Of a DNA stretch of 64,000 nt, positions 1 to 8,528 are shown in pieces. The DNA lies in contig NZ_JACHNZ010000015.1 in assembly GCF_014199685.1 (NCBI RefSeq), forward strand, positions 1 through 64,000, given 5' to 3'. The first letter of the stretch is position 1; every line of letters starts with the position of its first letter. A program made the translations under genes and the position numbers. The notes beneath the pieces are model-generated. The model was not told the origin of the DNA, did not search any database, and saw only the letters and a program-made list of their open reading frames with translations. The stretch comes from Sphingosinicella soli. Its GTDB lineage: Bacteria > Pseudomonadota > Alphaproteobacteria > Sphingomonadales > Sphingomonadaceae.

Positions 1-2
1 GC

Positions 3-77
3 TGCCTCAAGCGATACATCGTCCGCGAAATCTTCGCCCACCTGTGTCGCTCACAAACACCCCTGGCCATCGCTTGA
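3..77 (+). pseudogene. IS110-type transposase, C-terminal remnant
   Basis: Reading frame 3 from the window edge gives a short tail beginning CLKRYIVREIFAHL and stopping at a TGA. It resembles the basic C-terminal end of IS110/IS116-type transposases. The rest of the gene, if present, lies outside the window. It is followed at once by a fragment of a different IS family, so it is probably debris. Only about 24 residues support the call. Confidence 0.35.
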
Positions 78-90
78 CAAATATAGGAGC

Positions 91-309
91 CTCAACGCTT
101 TAGCTGAGACGATCAACGGCCTCTACAAGGCCGAGGTCATCCATCGCCGTGGACCCTGGCGATCCTTCGAGGCGGTGGAATACGCGACCCTCGAATGGGT
201 CGACTGGTTTAACCATCGCCGGCTGCTGGAGCCCATCGGCAACATCCCGCCTGCCGAAGCCGAAAATCAATATTATGCTGCCGCGGACAACATCGATATG
301 GCAGCATGA
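91..309 (+). pseudogene. IS3-family transposase OrfB, C-terminal fragment
   Basis: An open frame without a plausible start encodes the C-terminal part of an IS3-family OrfB integrase. It carries the run GLYKAEVIHRRGPWRS, then a DWFN-RRLLEPIG motif and a PPAEAE segment, which are typical of the end of these transposases. The catalytic D,D and the N-terminus are missing. The gene ends in TGA, and the ACCCGGCGCGGTTCA stretch just after it (about 335-349) looks like the outer end of such an element. It marks IS activity immediately upstream of the F420 operon. Confidence 0.75.
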
Positions 310-652
310 CTCACAACCCAACGCCTCCGGTAGACCCGGCGCGGTTCAGGCCGATTGCTCGGACCACGTTTCAACACCATGGTTCTGAAGGGACAGCCAC
401 CCAAGCTGGCTACTCTTGAGACGCCGGCCGATTACGGCATCTACGCAGGATCGAAACTAGAAGAAACTTAGTGGCGTTCATATTCAGTTAGGGTATGCTC
501 AAGGCGTCAGCTACGTTGGTTCGGTGTCACGCCGTTTTAATGATCCTTGTCACGGCCAACGTTGCTCGTGACAAAGAAATGCCGAAGAGTGAACAGAATC
601 GCTTTGATGAGGTGTGGCGGCATCCTTTGCCCGAATGAGCTAGCGCAATCCT
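310..652. other. Gap: IS end and a possible 47-codon ORF
   Basis: The first 40 bases are probably the terminal part of the IS3-type element. The rest shows no recognisable gene. A short ATG frame at 495-638 (47 residues, MLKASATLVRC... ending in WRHPLPE) ends 14 bases before cofE, but it lacks a clear ribosome-binding site and I do not recognise it. No convincing promoter for the cof operon was found. Confidence 0.4.
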
Positions 653-1432
653 ATGACTGACAATATGTTTAGCGTGACCGCTTTGCCGGGCGTGCCGGCT
701 ATTCGTCCAGGCGACGATCTGATCGGAATCATAATCGGCGCCATGAGCCGTTCCATTGGCAGCTTCAAAGACGGCGACGTTCTGGTGCTTGCGCAGAAGA
801 TCGTGTCGAAGTCCGAAGGGCGGCAAATTGCCTTGACCAGTATTTCCCCGTCTGCCCGCGCCAAAGAGCTGGCGCGGGAAACAGGCAAGGATCCCCGCAT
901 CGTCGAACTCATCCTTTCCGAGGCGCAGCAAGTGGTGCGTGTCCGCCAGGATCTAATCATCGTGCGTCACAGGCTTGGGCTCACGCTTGCCAACGCAGGT
1001 ATAGACCAGTCGAACGTGGGCATTGGTGAGGGATATGGCAGCGAAGACCAAGTTATCCTTCTGCCTGTCGACCCGGACTCCAGTGCAGCCACTCTACATG
1101 AGGGTATATATGCCGCCACTGGAAGGTCGGTGGCCGTTCTTATCATCGACAGTATCGGCCGGGCGTGGCGGATGGGTACGATCGGCACTGCAATCGGCGT
1201 TGCCGGAATGCCTGCCCTCGTCGATCTGCGCGGCAGGAAAGACCTGAATGGCCGTGCGCTTCAGTCCAGTGAACTGGCCTGGGCCGACGAGATCGCTGCC
1301 GCGGCATCTCTCGCGATGGGCCAGGCCAACGAGGGATACCCCGTCGTCCTCGTGCGGGGCCTCCCCATCCTGCTGGCGAAAGGAGCGGCGGCCGACTTGA
1401 TCCGGCCGTTGCAAATGGACTTGTTCCAATGA
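653..1432 (+). CDS. cofE: Coenzyme F420-0:L-glutamate ligase (CofE)
   Basis: CofE adds L-glutamate to F420-0 through a GTP-dependent gamma-linkage, the last step in making F420. The 259-residue protein has the family landmarks: PGVPAIRPGDD near residues 12-22, QKIVSKSEG at 48-56, ANAGIDQSN at 113-121, and a DSIGRAWR-GT-G-AIG block near 168-185. Its length fits the single-domain archaeal-type CofE. The C-terminal FMN-reductase domain of mycobacterial FbiB is absent. A second in-frame ATG at 665 is an equally possible start. Its stop overlaps cofD (ATGA), so it heads a translationally coupled cofE-cofD-cofC operon. Confidence 0.9.
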   Translation: MTDNMFSVTALPGVPAIRPGDDLIGIIIGAMSRSIGSFKDGDVLVLAQKIVSKSEGRQIALTSISPSARAKELARETGKDPRIVELILSEAQQVVRVRQDLIIVRHRLGLTLANAGIDQSNVGIGEGYGSEDQVILLPVDPDSSAATLHEGIYAATGRSVAVLIIDSIGRAWRMGTIGTAIGVAGMPALVDLRGRKDLNGRALQSSELAWADEIAAAASLAMGQANEGYPVVLVRGLPILLAKGAAADLIRPLQMDLFQ

Positions 1433-2370
1433 TTCTCGCCCTCGCGGGCGGCGTCGGCGGCGCGCGGCTTGCCAACGGTCTCGCGCATGCGGTTGCCCCC
1501 GGTCGGTTAACGGTGGCCGTGAACGTCGGCGACGATTTCACCCATCTCGGGCTAGCAATCTGCCCGGACATAGACACGGTCATCTATACCCTTGCCGGCT
1601 GCAACAACCGAGACGTCGGGTGGGGCGTGGATGGTGAGACATGGGCGTTCATGGACGCGCTAAACGCGCTCGGCGGTCCGGGATGGTTCAACCTCGGCGA
1701 CCGAGATCTGGCAAAGCATGTCCTCCGCACGGAACGACTCCGCCAAGGTGCCACCCTCTCGCAGGTCACGGCCGATTTTGCCGAATGCTACGGCATTAGG
1801 CAGCATATCGTACCCATGAGCGACGATCCCGTGCGCAGTGTGCTGGAAACCGATGAGGGCGAGCTTTCCTTCCAGGACTATTTCGTGCGTCGACGCTGCG
1901 AACCGCGATATAGGGGAATACGATTCGACGGGGCCGACAGCGCCCGGATGGCACCGGGCCTGGCCGAGGCATTTGCCGATCCCTCCCTCGAAGCGATCGT
2001 CATCTGCCCGTCCAATCCTATCCTCAGCATCGGGCCGTTTCTCGCGGTAGAGGCGATTCATGGCGCTCTCATCAGCCGCCGGGTGCCATGCATCGCGGTT
2101 TCGCCGTTCATTGCCGGCGAAACGGTAAAGGGGCCCGCGGCCAAGATCATGCGAGAGTTGGGACTTGTCCCAGGGGCCGCGAGTCTGGCGTCGGCTTATG
2201 CCGGATTGGTCGATATCATCCTCTGCGACCTTGATGATCCCGCAGCCGGACGGCGTGTGCACGGTTTATCGTTTGTAGCCAGCGATACGCTGATGCGCGA
2301 CCTCCTTGAGCAGGAACGCCTTGCACACGACGTTCTGAACCTTGCCCTGAGCATCGGTTCTCGCACGTGA
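1429..2370 (+). CDS. cofD: 2-phospho-L-lactate (or analogue) transferase CofD
   Basis: CofD transfers the phospho-lactyl, phosphoenolpyruvyl or phosphoglyceryl group from its GDP-activated form to the deazaflavin Fo, giving F420-0 or its variant. The 313-residue protein opens with the ALAGGVGGAR loop (residues 5-13) and has NVGDDF at 32-37, followed by CPDIDTVIYTLAG, all characteristic of CofD. The start codon overlaps the cofE stop (ATGA), and the end overlaps cofC (GTGA). Which three-carbon donor it uses cannot be told from the sequence alone. Confidence 0.93.
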   Translation: MILALAGGVGGARLANGLAHAVAPGRLTVAVNVGDDFTHLGLAICPDIDTVIYTLAGCNNRDVGWGVDGETWAFMDALNALGGPGWFNLGDRDLAKHVLRTERLRQGATLSQVTADFAECYGIRQHIVPMSDDPVRSVLETDEGELSFQDYFVRRRCEPRYRGIRFDGADSARMAPGLAEAFADPSLEAIVICPSNPILSIGPFLAVEAIHGALISRRVPCIAVSPFIAGETVKGPAAKIMRELGLVPGAASLASAYAGLVDIILCDLDDPAAGRRVHGLSFVASDTLMRDLLEQERLAHDVLNLALSIGSRT

Positions 2371-2966
2371 CCGTCAGTATCGTCATCCCGGTGCGCCCTT
2401 TCGCGGAAGGCAAGACACGGCTCTCTCCCGCGATGTCTCCCGAACAACGGGCACAGTTCGGGGAATCGATGTTCCGTCATGTGTTCGCCTGCGCGCAGGC
2501 CGTAGGCGACACCTACGTGGTGACGCGCTGCCCCGCCATATTGGCGCTTAGCGCCCGTACGATCGCGGAGACGGCGTATGGCCTCAACCCGGCTCTTGAG
2601 CAGGCCGCGGCGGAGCTGGACAGAGAGAAGCCCATCCTGACGATTAGTGCCGACCTTCCGTTGTTAGCGGCAGACGACTTGCGCGCGATGCTTGCCCTTC
2701 TGGACGACGTCGACGTGGTCGCGGCGCCGGATCGTACCCATACAGGAACGAACGCTCTTCTCTTCCGCCAGCCACGGCTGATGCCCTATGTGTTCGGCGG
2801 CGCTAGTCTCGAGAAACATCGGTCCGCAGCTCTCGCGCGCGGACTTCACTTCACTACCTGCTGCCGAGAGGGGCTGGCGACGGACATGGATCGCCCTGCC
2901 GATCTACGCTTCCTCCGCAAAGCTGGCGCCCCGTGGTCCCGGAACCGCAAGGGAAGCACGCTCTGA
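2367..2966 (+). CDS. cofC: CofC guanylyltransferase
   Basis: CofC activates 2-phospho-L-lactate (or PEP/3-phosphoglycerate in bacterial variants) with GTP for CofD. The 199-residue protein has the nucleotidyltransferase N-terminus IVIPVRPFAEGKTRLSP (residues 5-21), the Mg-binding ISADLPLL near 92-99, and a late TDMDRPADL segment, as in CofC/FbiD. The start is GTG, overlapping the cofD stop by four bases. The C-terminal tail (about 20 residues, Arg/Ser rich) is not typical and runs towards IS debris, so the end may have been altered by an insertion. Confidence 0.88.
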   Translation: MTVSIVIPVRPFAEGKTRLSPAMSPEQRAQFGESMFRHVFACAQAVGDTYVVTRCPAILALSARTIAETAYGLNPALEQAAAELDREKPILTISADLPLLAADDLRAMLALLDDVDVVAAPDRTHTGTNALLFRQPRLMPYVFGGASLEKHRSAALARGLHFTTCCREGLATDMDRPADLRFLRKAGAPWSRNRKGSTL

Positions 2967-2994
2967 CTGGCTGCGTGGATCAGGCGAGGGCAGT

Positions 2995-3350
2995 GACGTG
3001 ACCCCCGTTTTTTTCCTTCAGTTGGAGCTAGAGTGCGACCCTGCAGAGGGGACGGACAGACGAAGCGGAAGCAGTTTTCGGAAGAGCAGATCATCGGCTA
3101 GAATTACGCTTGGTCATAAGCGGTCAGCCTCCAAAGGTTGTATCGACAACTTCACTTTAGAGACCTGCTGGCCGATCATGACTGCCTTGATGAAGTCGGC
3201 GGGCGGCTAAGCACCCTTGTCTCCATCAAGGCAATGTGGCCCTTCAATAGGCCGCTTCCCAATGTGCTATGGCAGCGAATTTACGGGCCGGCTCGTCGAT
3301 CTATGGGCCTACCATCATGGCGTCCGGATCCACCACCAATACCCAGCGCT
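2995..3350 (+). pseudogene. Decayed IS3-family (IS407-like) element
   Basis: Several pieces of one IS type survive in order. A GTGACCCCCGTTTT stretch near 2997-3012 looks like an IS end. The frame at 3060-3101 reads KRKQFSEEQIIG then a stop, which is the start of an IS3-family OrfA with its ATG changed to ACG. The frame at about 3265-3330 reads YGSEFTGRLVDLWAYHHGV, the OrfB region around the second catalytic Asp, with the usual DNGSEF changed to YGSEF. The middle is not readable in one frame. The element is dead and truncated. Nothing else is seen in this gene-free stretch. Confidence 0.65.
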
Positions 3351-3360
3351 TCAGAGCCGA

Positions 3361-4986
3361 TCAGCGGCGCAGCGCACGGCGCAGTATCTTGCCGGTGGGC
3401 GTTTTCGGCAGGTCGGGAAGAATCTCGACCTGCCTGGGATATTTATAGGCCGCCATGCGCGCCTTGCTGTAGCTGATGATCTGTTCAGCATCGACATCGC
3501 TACCAGGTTTGAGGCTGACGAAGGCTTTAACCGTCTCGCCGCGATAAGCGTCGGCGATGCCCACCACCGCCGCTTCGCGAACGGCAGTATGCCCGTAGAG
3601 GACATCCTCCACCTCACGCGGCCAGACTTTGTAGCCCGAACTGATGATCACGTCCTTCTTGCGATCAATGAGATAATACCAGCCGTCGCCATCGTAAAAG
3701 GCCATGTCGCCGGTTATGAAACCATCTTCGCCCATCGCGGTGCTGGTTTCGGCGGGATTGCGCCAATAACCTTTCGCCACCATCGGGCCTTCGATCATCA
3801 GTTCGCCGACCTCTCCCGGTGGCAGGCGCCTGCCGTCCTCGCCGACGACATGCGCCGAGACGCCGGGCCCGACCTTGCCAATCGACAATATCCCATCGTC
3901 GCTGACCCGCGCACGTTCGCCGAACGGTGTGATGTGCGTGGCTGAGGAGGTTTCGGTAAGACCATAGCAATTGTGAATATAATGACCGAACTTCGCCTCG
4001 AACTGCTCTACGAAGGCGGGTGGCACTGGAGCCCCCCCGGAAAATAGCTTGCCCAGCTTCGCCAGTCCCTCGCGGGTAGCGGCGGGGTGATTGTAGAGAG
4101 CGATGAAGGCAGTGATCGCCGCGACCACAAACCGTGGCTGCCAGCGTGCGATCACATCGAGCACGACGCCCGGTTCGAAGCGGAACGTCAGGATCAGCGG
4201 CGCGGCGAGCCTCAAGGCAGCGCCAAGGCACGCGACAGCTCCGGTAATATGGAAGAGCGGCGCGATGCCCAGAACCGCATCGCCATCCTGCAATGCGGCC
4301 GTGGTGCAAAATGCGCCGGCATTGAAACCGAACGCGCCGTGTGAAATCATCGCGCCCTTGGGCAGGCCGGTGGTACCCGACGTATAGACGATCATGGCCA
4401 GATCATCGGGACGAGGACGCGGTACGGCGGGCCGAGGGACATCGCGGCCTTCGAGCAGGGCGTCGAAGCGGGTCACATCGGACGCGGGCGCGGCGATGCC
4501 GGCAAAGATCCGAGGATCGTCGCCGGTCTGGAACTCGAGCGCCGATATCTTCAGCTGGATAGCCGGCACGAGCGCGGCGTCGACATTGACGATCACATCG
4601 TCGAACAGCTCTTGCATCGCCAGCAACGCCGCCGGCGTCGAGTCCGCGAAGATCAGGCTGACCTCGCGCGAGAGGTTCATTGGATTGATGGGCACGCAGA
4701 TACCGCCTGCCTTCCAGGCGGCGATCATACCGATCACGAAGTGCGGCGAATTCTGCAGGAACAGCGCCAACCTGTCGCCGGGGGCAAAGCCGCGTTCGAT
4801 CAGCAAGGACGCCAGCGCGTCGCTCATCCGGTCAAGTTCGGCATAGCTGATGGCCGTGTCGAGGTAGATGATTGCCGGCCCATCCCCGGCGCGCGCCAAC
4901 GCGGCGTCATAGATGTCGAGAATAGCCTCCACGGGTCCCGCATCGCGCATCGTGTCCGGGCGGTCGCTGGCCACGGGCGGAATCAT
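3361..4986 (-). CDS. Acyl-CoA ligase (AMP-forming)
   Basis: The 541-residue protein belongs to the ANL adenylation superfamily, which activates a carboxylic acid through an acyl-AMP and loads it onto CoA. Visible motifs are the P-loop MIVYTSGTTGLPKGAM, the A5-type YGLTETSS, the hinge DRKKDVIISSGYKVWPREVE, and the C-terminal PKTPTGKILRR with its catalytic lysine. It overlaps the 5717-4983 hydrolase gene by four bases (ATGA), so the two form an operon. A LacI-type operator lies in front of that operon. The substrate is unknown; the context suggests an organic acid from the degradation pathway rather than a housekeeping fatty acid. Confidence 0.88.
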   Translation of the reverse strand: MIPPVASDRPDTMRDAGPVEAILDIYDAALARAGDGPAIIYLDTAISYAELDRMSDALASLLIERGFAPGDRLALFLQNSPHFVIGMIAAWKAGGICVPINPMNLSREVSLIFADSTPAALLAMQELFDDVIVNVDAALVPAIQLKISALEFQTGDDPRIFAGIAAPASDVTRFDALLEGRDVPRPAVPRPRPDDLAMIVYTSGTTGLPKGAMISHGAFGFNAGAFCTTAALQDGDAVLGIAPLFHITGAVACLGAALRLAAPLILTFRFEPGVVLDVIARWQPRFVVAAITAFIALYNHPAATREGLAKLGKLFSGGAPVPPAFVEQFEAKFGHYIHNCYGLTETSSATHITPFGERARVSDDGILSIGKVGPGVSAHVVGEDGRRLPPGEVGELMIEGPMVAKGYWRNPAETSTAMGEDGFITGDMAFYDGDGWYYLIDRKKDVIISSGYKVWPREVEDVLYGHTAVREAAVVGIADAYRGETVKAFVSLKPGSDVDAEQIISYSKARMAAYKYPRQVEILPDLPKTPTGKILRRALRR

Positions 4987-5717
4987 TTGGAGGAGCCGAG
5001 CACTTCGGCGAACAGTTCGAGCATCGCCGCCCAGGATCGACGGTCCGCGTCCGGATGATAGCCGATGCCTGGATTGTTGCTGGCGAAAGGATTGGCGAAG
5101 GAATGCTTTGCCCCGCTATAGAGGATGATCTGGCAGTCGGCGTCCGCCTCCCGCATTTCCTGCTGGAATGCGACGACGTCCTCGATCGGCACGAGCGGAT
5201 CCTCGCTGCCCGTGCAGACGAGCAGCTTCGCCATGATGCCGCCGGCGGCGGCAGGAAGGCTGGTCTTCAGCAAGCCATGGAAGCTGACGATGCCGAGGCA
5301 AGGGGCGCCGGCACGCGCCATCTCGAGAACGGTCATTCCTCCGAAGCAATAACCGATCGCGAGAAGCTTTGAGGCGTCGACCTGCGGCAGGGCCGCCAGC
5401 GCGTCCAGGGCGGCACGCGCGCGATCGCGCAACAATTCTGGATCGACGCGGAATCTGTCAACCTGCTGCTGCGCCTGGCTAATGTCGGCCGGCCGCTGGC
5501 CGTCTCCATAGATATCCGCGCACAGAGCGACATAGCCGAGCCCGGCCAGCGTTTGCGCGCGCATCTTCACATTGTCGGCGATGCCCCAGGCATCATGGAC
5601 GATGAGGATGCCCGGTCGCGGCCCGTCCACCGTCTCGTCGAACGCCAGCAGGCCGGTAAACGGCTCGTCCAGGCATGTATAAGACAATGGCTGCAGCCGC
5701 AGCGCTTTGTGATCCAT
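4983..5717 (-). CDS. Dienelactone hydrolase family protein
   Basis: This alpha/beta hydrolase of 244 residues has the dienelactone hydrolase triad: Cys124 in GYCFGG, Asp173 in SEDPLVP, and His205 in GAKHSF. The family hydrolyses lactones and related esters, using Cys as nucleophile. It lies upstream of and overlaps the acyl-CoA ligase gene, which suggests hydrolysis of a lactone or ester whose acid is then activated with CoA. The promoter region between 5718 and 5845 carries a GAAGCGCTTC palindrome. Its true substrate is unknown. Confidence 0.85.
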   Translation of the reverse strand: MDHKALRLQPLSYTCLDEPFTGLLAFDETVDGPRPGILIVHDAWGIADNVKMRAQTLAGLGYVALCADIYGDGQRPADISQAQQQVDRFRVDPELLRDRARAALDALAALPQVDASKLLAIGYCFGGMTVLEMARAGAPCLGIVSFHGLLKTSLPAAAGGIMAKLLVCTGSEDPLVPIEDVVAFQQEMREADADCQIILYSGAKHSFANPFASNNPGIGYHPDADRRSWAAMLELFAEVLGSSK

Positions 5718-5780
5718 CGCTCATCCCCACTCTCTATTCCGGCCGAGAGTCATTCCACGTTGCGGTCAAATCCACGGTAC

Positions 5781-5793
5781 CGAAGCGCTTCAT
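5781..5793. promoter_or_regulatory. LacI-type operator (distant site)
   Basis: The sequence CGAAGCGCTTCAT contains the 10-bp perfect palindrome GAAGCGCTTC. It lies 64-76 bases upstream of the hydrolase-ligase operon and matches the operator family found repeatedly at 40-64 kb near the LacI gene. It is about 34 kb from the next copy. Confidence 0.6.
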
Positions 5794-5845
5794 TTTCGAA
5801 ATCGAGCAATCTTTCCCGTGTGGAAAGCCGACATATGCCCGGCAG

Positions 5846-7075
5846 CTATACGTCGGGCCCCGTCCAATGTTCGAGCAGCGTCGGCGCGACATCGGCCAGA
5901 ATATGCTGATCGACGAAAATATGCTGGGTGGCAACATGCATGTCCTGCATGCACCGCCCCAACGCAGTTGGCTTGCGGATCGACGCCGAGCCACCCCACA
6001 GATGGCAGAAGTCGACGATGCCGACCGCCATGTTATGCGACCAGGCCGTCGCCTGGCGAAGCCGCTGCCGCACCTCAGCCGGCACCGGCTGGCCGCTCTC
6101 CGCAAGGCGCTCGGCGTCGTCGAACGCCTTGAGGACATAGGCCCGCATGGCCTGATAATTGGCCTCCTGCACCGAAAATCCATGCCGGAAGATTGGCGAT
6201 TCCGAAATCAGGGACGACGATGCCACGCGCTTCTTGGACGTCGAGATCAGCGCGATTTCCTGCAGCGCGCGACGAGCGATACCCAGCGCTATTGCAGAAT
6301 GTCCGGCACATCCAAATGCTTGCAGGCCGAGATCGAACATCGCACCGCCGCGCTGCGGCGTTAGCTCGGCGCGTTCCATCGTGAAGGCTTCGGGCACGAA
6401 CTGGTCGGAGATTTCGTAATCGAAGCTGCCGGTACCCGATAGGCCCGTCACATTCCAGTTGCCAGTGAAGACGACCTTGTCGCGCGGCACGAAGCAGATC
6501 CGGACTTGCGGGGCGCCGTTCGGCAGGAGCTTGTTCGCGCCATCCTCCATAAGGAACATGCCGCCACCCATCCAGTTCGCATGGCCACATCCGCTGCCGA
6601 AGCTGTATTTCCCTGAACCACGATAACCGCCGTTGACCGCCTCGGCCTTTCCGCCGGGGCCGAACATGCCTGCCAAGATCGGGCGTTCGCTCCCGCCGAA
6701 TATCTCATGCGCGGCATCATCGCCGACAAAGGCGCCGGCCACCGCCGTGGCCAACTTATTGGCCATCAGCGACCAGCCGCTTGATCCGTCGGCGAAGGCG
6801 ACCTCTTCCATGATCTCGATAGCAGTGATGAGACGGCAGCCATGGCCGCCCACCTCGACCGGTACGACAGCCCAAAACAATTCGGTGTCACGCATCGCCG
6901 CGATGGACGCCGGCGATAATGTATTGCCCTGCTCGGTGTTGAGCGCCTCGGCCCTTATCAGGGGCGCGATCTGTCGCGCACGTGCTATCCACCCCTCGTG
7001 CGAAATGTTCGTCGTCTGCGGTGAAACCGGTGTGTGGGGAGGCGTTTTGACCGATGAAGCCATTGCGCTGCTCAT
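5846..7075 (-). CDS. HsaA-like flavin-dependent monooxygenase (module A)
   Basis: The 409-residue protein has the acyl-CoA dehydrogenase fold but resembles group D flavin monooxygenases (HsaA, hydroxyphenylacetate hydroxylase C2, DszC), which use reduced flavin from a separate reductase to hydroxylate aromatic or related rings. Supporting segments are FADGSSGWSLMAN near residue 95, a YSFGSGC-HANW block, GTGSFDYEI, and a C-terminal LGRCMQDMHVATQH segment. A close paralogue lies at 60884-62092. No flavin reductase gene is visible in the window. A second start at 7063 is possible. Its promoter region is shared with the divergent E1 operon. Confidence 0.78.
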   Translation of the reverse strand: MSSAMASSVKTPPHTPVSPQTTNISHEGWIARARQIAPLIRAEALNTEQGNTLSPASIAAMRDTELFWAVVPVEVGGHGCRLITAIEIMEEVAFADGSSGWSLMANKLATAVAGAFVGDDAAHEIFGGSERPILAGMFGPGGKAEAVNGGYRGSGKYSFGSGCGHANWMGGGMFLMEDGANKLLPNGAPQVRICFVPRDKVVFTGNWNVTGLSGTGSFDYEISDQFVPEAFTMERAELTPQRGGAMFDLGLQAFGCAGHSAIALGIARRALQEIALISTSKKRVASSSLISESPIFRHGFSVQEANYQAMRAYVLKAFDDAERLAESGQPVPAEVRQRLRQATAWSHNMAVGIVDFCHLWGGSASIRKPTALGRCMQDMHVATQHIFVDQHILADVAPTLLEHWTGPDV

Positions 7076-7484
7076 AATTGTTCATCCCAAATCCCTGCTG
7101 AGCAGCAGGCGAATCCAAATTATCGGTCGAAGACCTCGTCCTCCAATACAATTTGGACGGCCCGATGATGCTCCTTTGGTATCAATTACCTGCTTAGCCT
7201 ACAGCAATGGCACTAGGCCAAGGCCGAAGGGATGGCCGGCCGGCGAGTGGACTAATATACGTATACTCCACTACATATGTACGGTACCCGATGAATGCCC
7301 TACCGATTTTAGCGAATTTCGGGAGATTGATATGATAACGGCATCGCGCAGCCGTTAGAATTATATTGGACCGTGACGCTAGGCAGTGCGAAATTCGTGG
7401 TTGGTAATGGGGCCGGCGCGCGCCGGTCGCGTATTGGATCTCTGCGCGCTATTGGACGGCAAAAGTCGCAATTAAGGAGAGGTG
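7076..7484. promoter_or_regulatory. Divergent promoter region with conserved two-block element
   Basis: This 409-base gap separates divergent transcripts and contains no gene. Bases 7140-7152 (CCTCCAATACAAT) and 7178-7183 (GGTATC), 25 bases apart, recur with identical spacing at 37438-37450 and 37476-37481. The second block sits in GGTATCAATTACC, an imperfect inverted repeat. A TATACGTATA-like palindrome lies near 7257. The element probably drives or controls the minus-strand HsaA-like gene, the plus-strand E1 operon, or both. Confidence 0.5.
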
Positions 7485-8528
7485 ATGCAGACTGGTCAAT
7501 CTATAGCTGAAGGCCCGACCTCGTCTGGCGTATCCCATTATACAACTGCCGTCGGCGAGCCCGATCGCGCAACGCTGGTCGATATATTCACGCGTGCTAC
7601 TTTGATTCGGCTCTGCGGCAACCGCTTCGCTTCGGTGATCCGGTCCGGTCGTATCGCGGCGCCTTATTATTCGCCACGCGGACAGGAAATCGTGTCTGCA
7701 GCTATGGGTGTCGCGCTGAATTCCGACGATTATATGATCACCATCTATCGTGGTCTGCATGACCACCTAGCCAAGGGCGTGCCGCTTCGCGAGTTGTGGG
7801 CGGAATATGCCGGCCGGGCGACGGGTTCGTGCAAGGGCAAGGGCGGCCCGATGCACATAACCCATCCTGCCAGCGGTGTTGTGGTCACGACGGGCATCGT
7901 CGGTTCCGGGATCCCGATCGCCAACGGCCTCGGCTGGGCCTCGCTGGTTAGGGAAGACGGCAAGGTCACCGTGACATCCTTTGGCGACGGCGCGTCGAAC
8001 ATCGGCGCCTTCCATGAAGGGCTCAACCTTGCTTCGCTCTGGAAACTTCCGGTGATATTTCTCTGCCAGAACAATCGCTATGCCGAACATACCAGCTACG
8101 AGTTGGGCACGGCGAGCCCGACAATCGCTGGCCGCTCCACGTCCTATAGCATGCCTGGTGTGCGCGTGAACGGCAACGATCCGGTAGAGATGTGGAAGGC
8201 CTGCCGTGTCGCGATTGACCGCGCTCGCGCAGGGGAAGGGCCGACCCTGATCGAGGCGATGACCTTCCGCTTCGACGGCCATGTCTTCGGTGACTCAGGC
8301 GATTATATACCCAAGGAGGAATATGCCGAGGCACTGGCCAATGATCCGGTCCCGGCCTTTCGCAAATCGCTGCTAGAAGGCGGCTTGGCCGCCGAGGAGG
8401 AATTGGCTGCCATCGAAGCTGATATCGAAGCGCGGATCACCGACGCCGTCGAATTCGCGCTTGCCTCCCCTTATCCCGAGGACAGTGAATTGCGACTCGA
8501 TGTCCTGCTCGAAGAGGTCGAACCATGA
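7485..8528 (+). CDS. TPP-dependent 2-oxoacid/acyloin dehydrogenase E1 alpha (module A)
   Basis: This is the alpha subunit of a heterotetrameric E1 of the pyruvate/acetoin/branched-chain dehydrogenase type, which decarboxylates or cleaves its substrate with thiamine diphosphate and passes the acyl group to a lipoyl domain. The TPP motif begins GDGASNIG at residue 167 and ends with CQNN. YYSPRGQE and CKGKGGPMH are further family signatures. I chose ATG 7485 because AAGGAG ends five bases before it; a GTG directly upstream is too close. It overlaps E1 beta (ATGA). It is first in an operon with a lipoyl protein and a Rieske oxygenase. Confidence 0.88.
   Translation: MQTGQSIAEGPTSSGVSHYTTAVGEPDRATLVDIFTRATLIRLCGNRFASVIRSGRIAAPYYSPRGQEIVSAAMGVALNSDDYMITIYRGLHDHLAKGVPLRELWAEYAGRATGSCKGKGGPMHITHPASGVVVTTGIVGSGIPIANGLGWASLVREDGKVTVTSFGDGASNIGAFHEGLNLASLWKLPVIFLCQNNRYAEHTSYELGTASPTIAGRSTSYSMPGVRVNGNDPVEMWKACRVAIDRARAGEGPTLIEAMTFRFDGHVFGDSGDYIPKEEYAEALANDPVPAFRKSLLEGGLAAEEELAAIEADIEARITDAVEFALASPYPEDSELRLDVLLEEVEP

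Noticed and set aside
91-3350. Composite transposon carrying cofEDC
   Set aside because: The left IS3 fragment and right IS407-like fragment look like different IS groups and no matching outer ends are visible, so only IS flanking is claimed.
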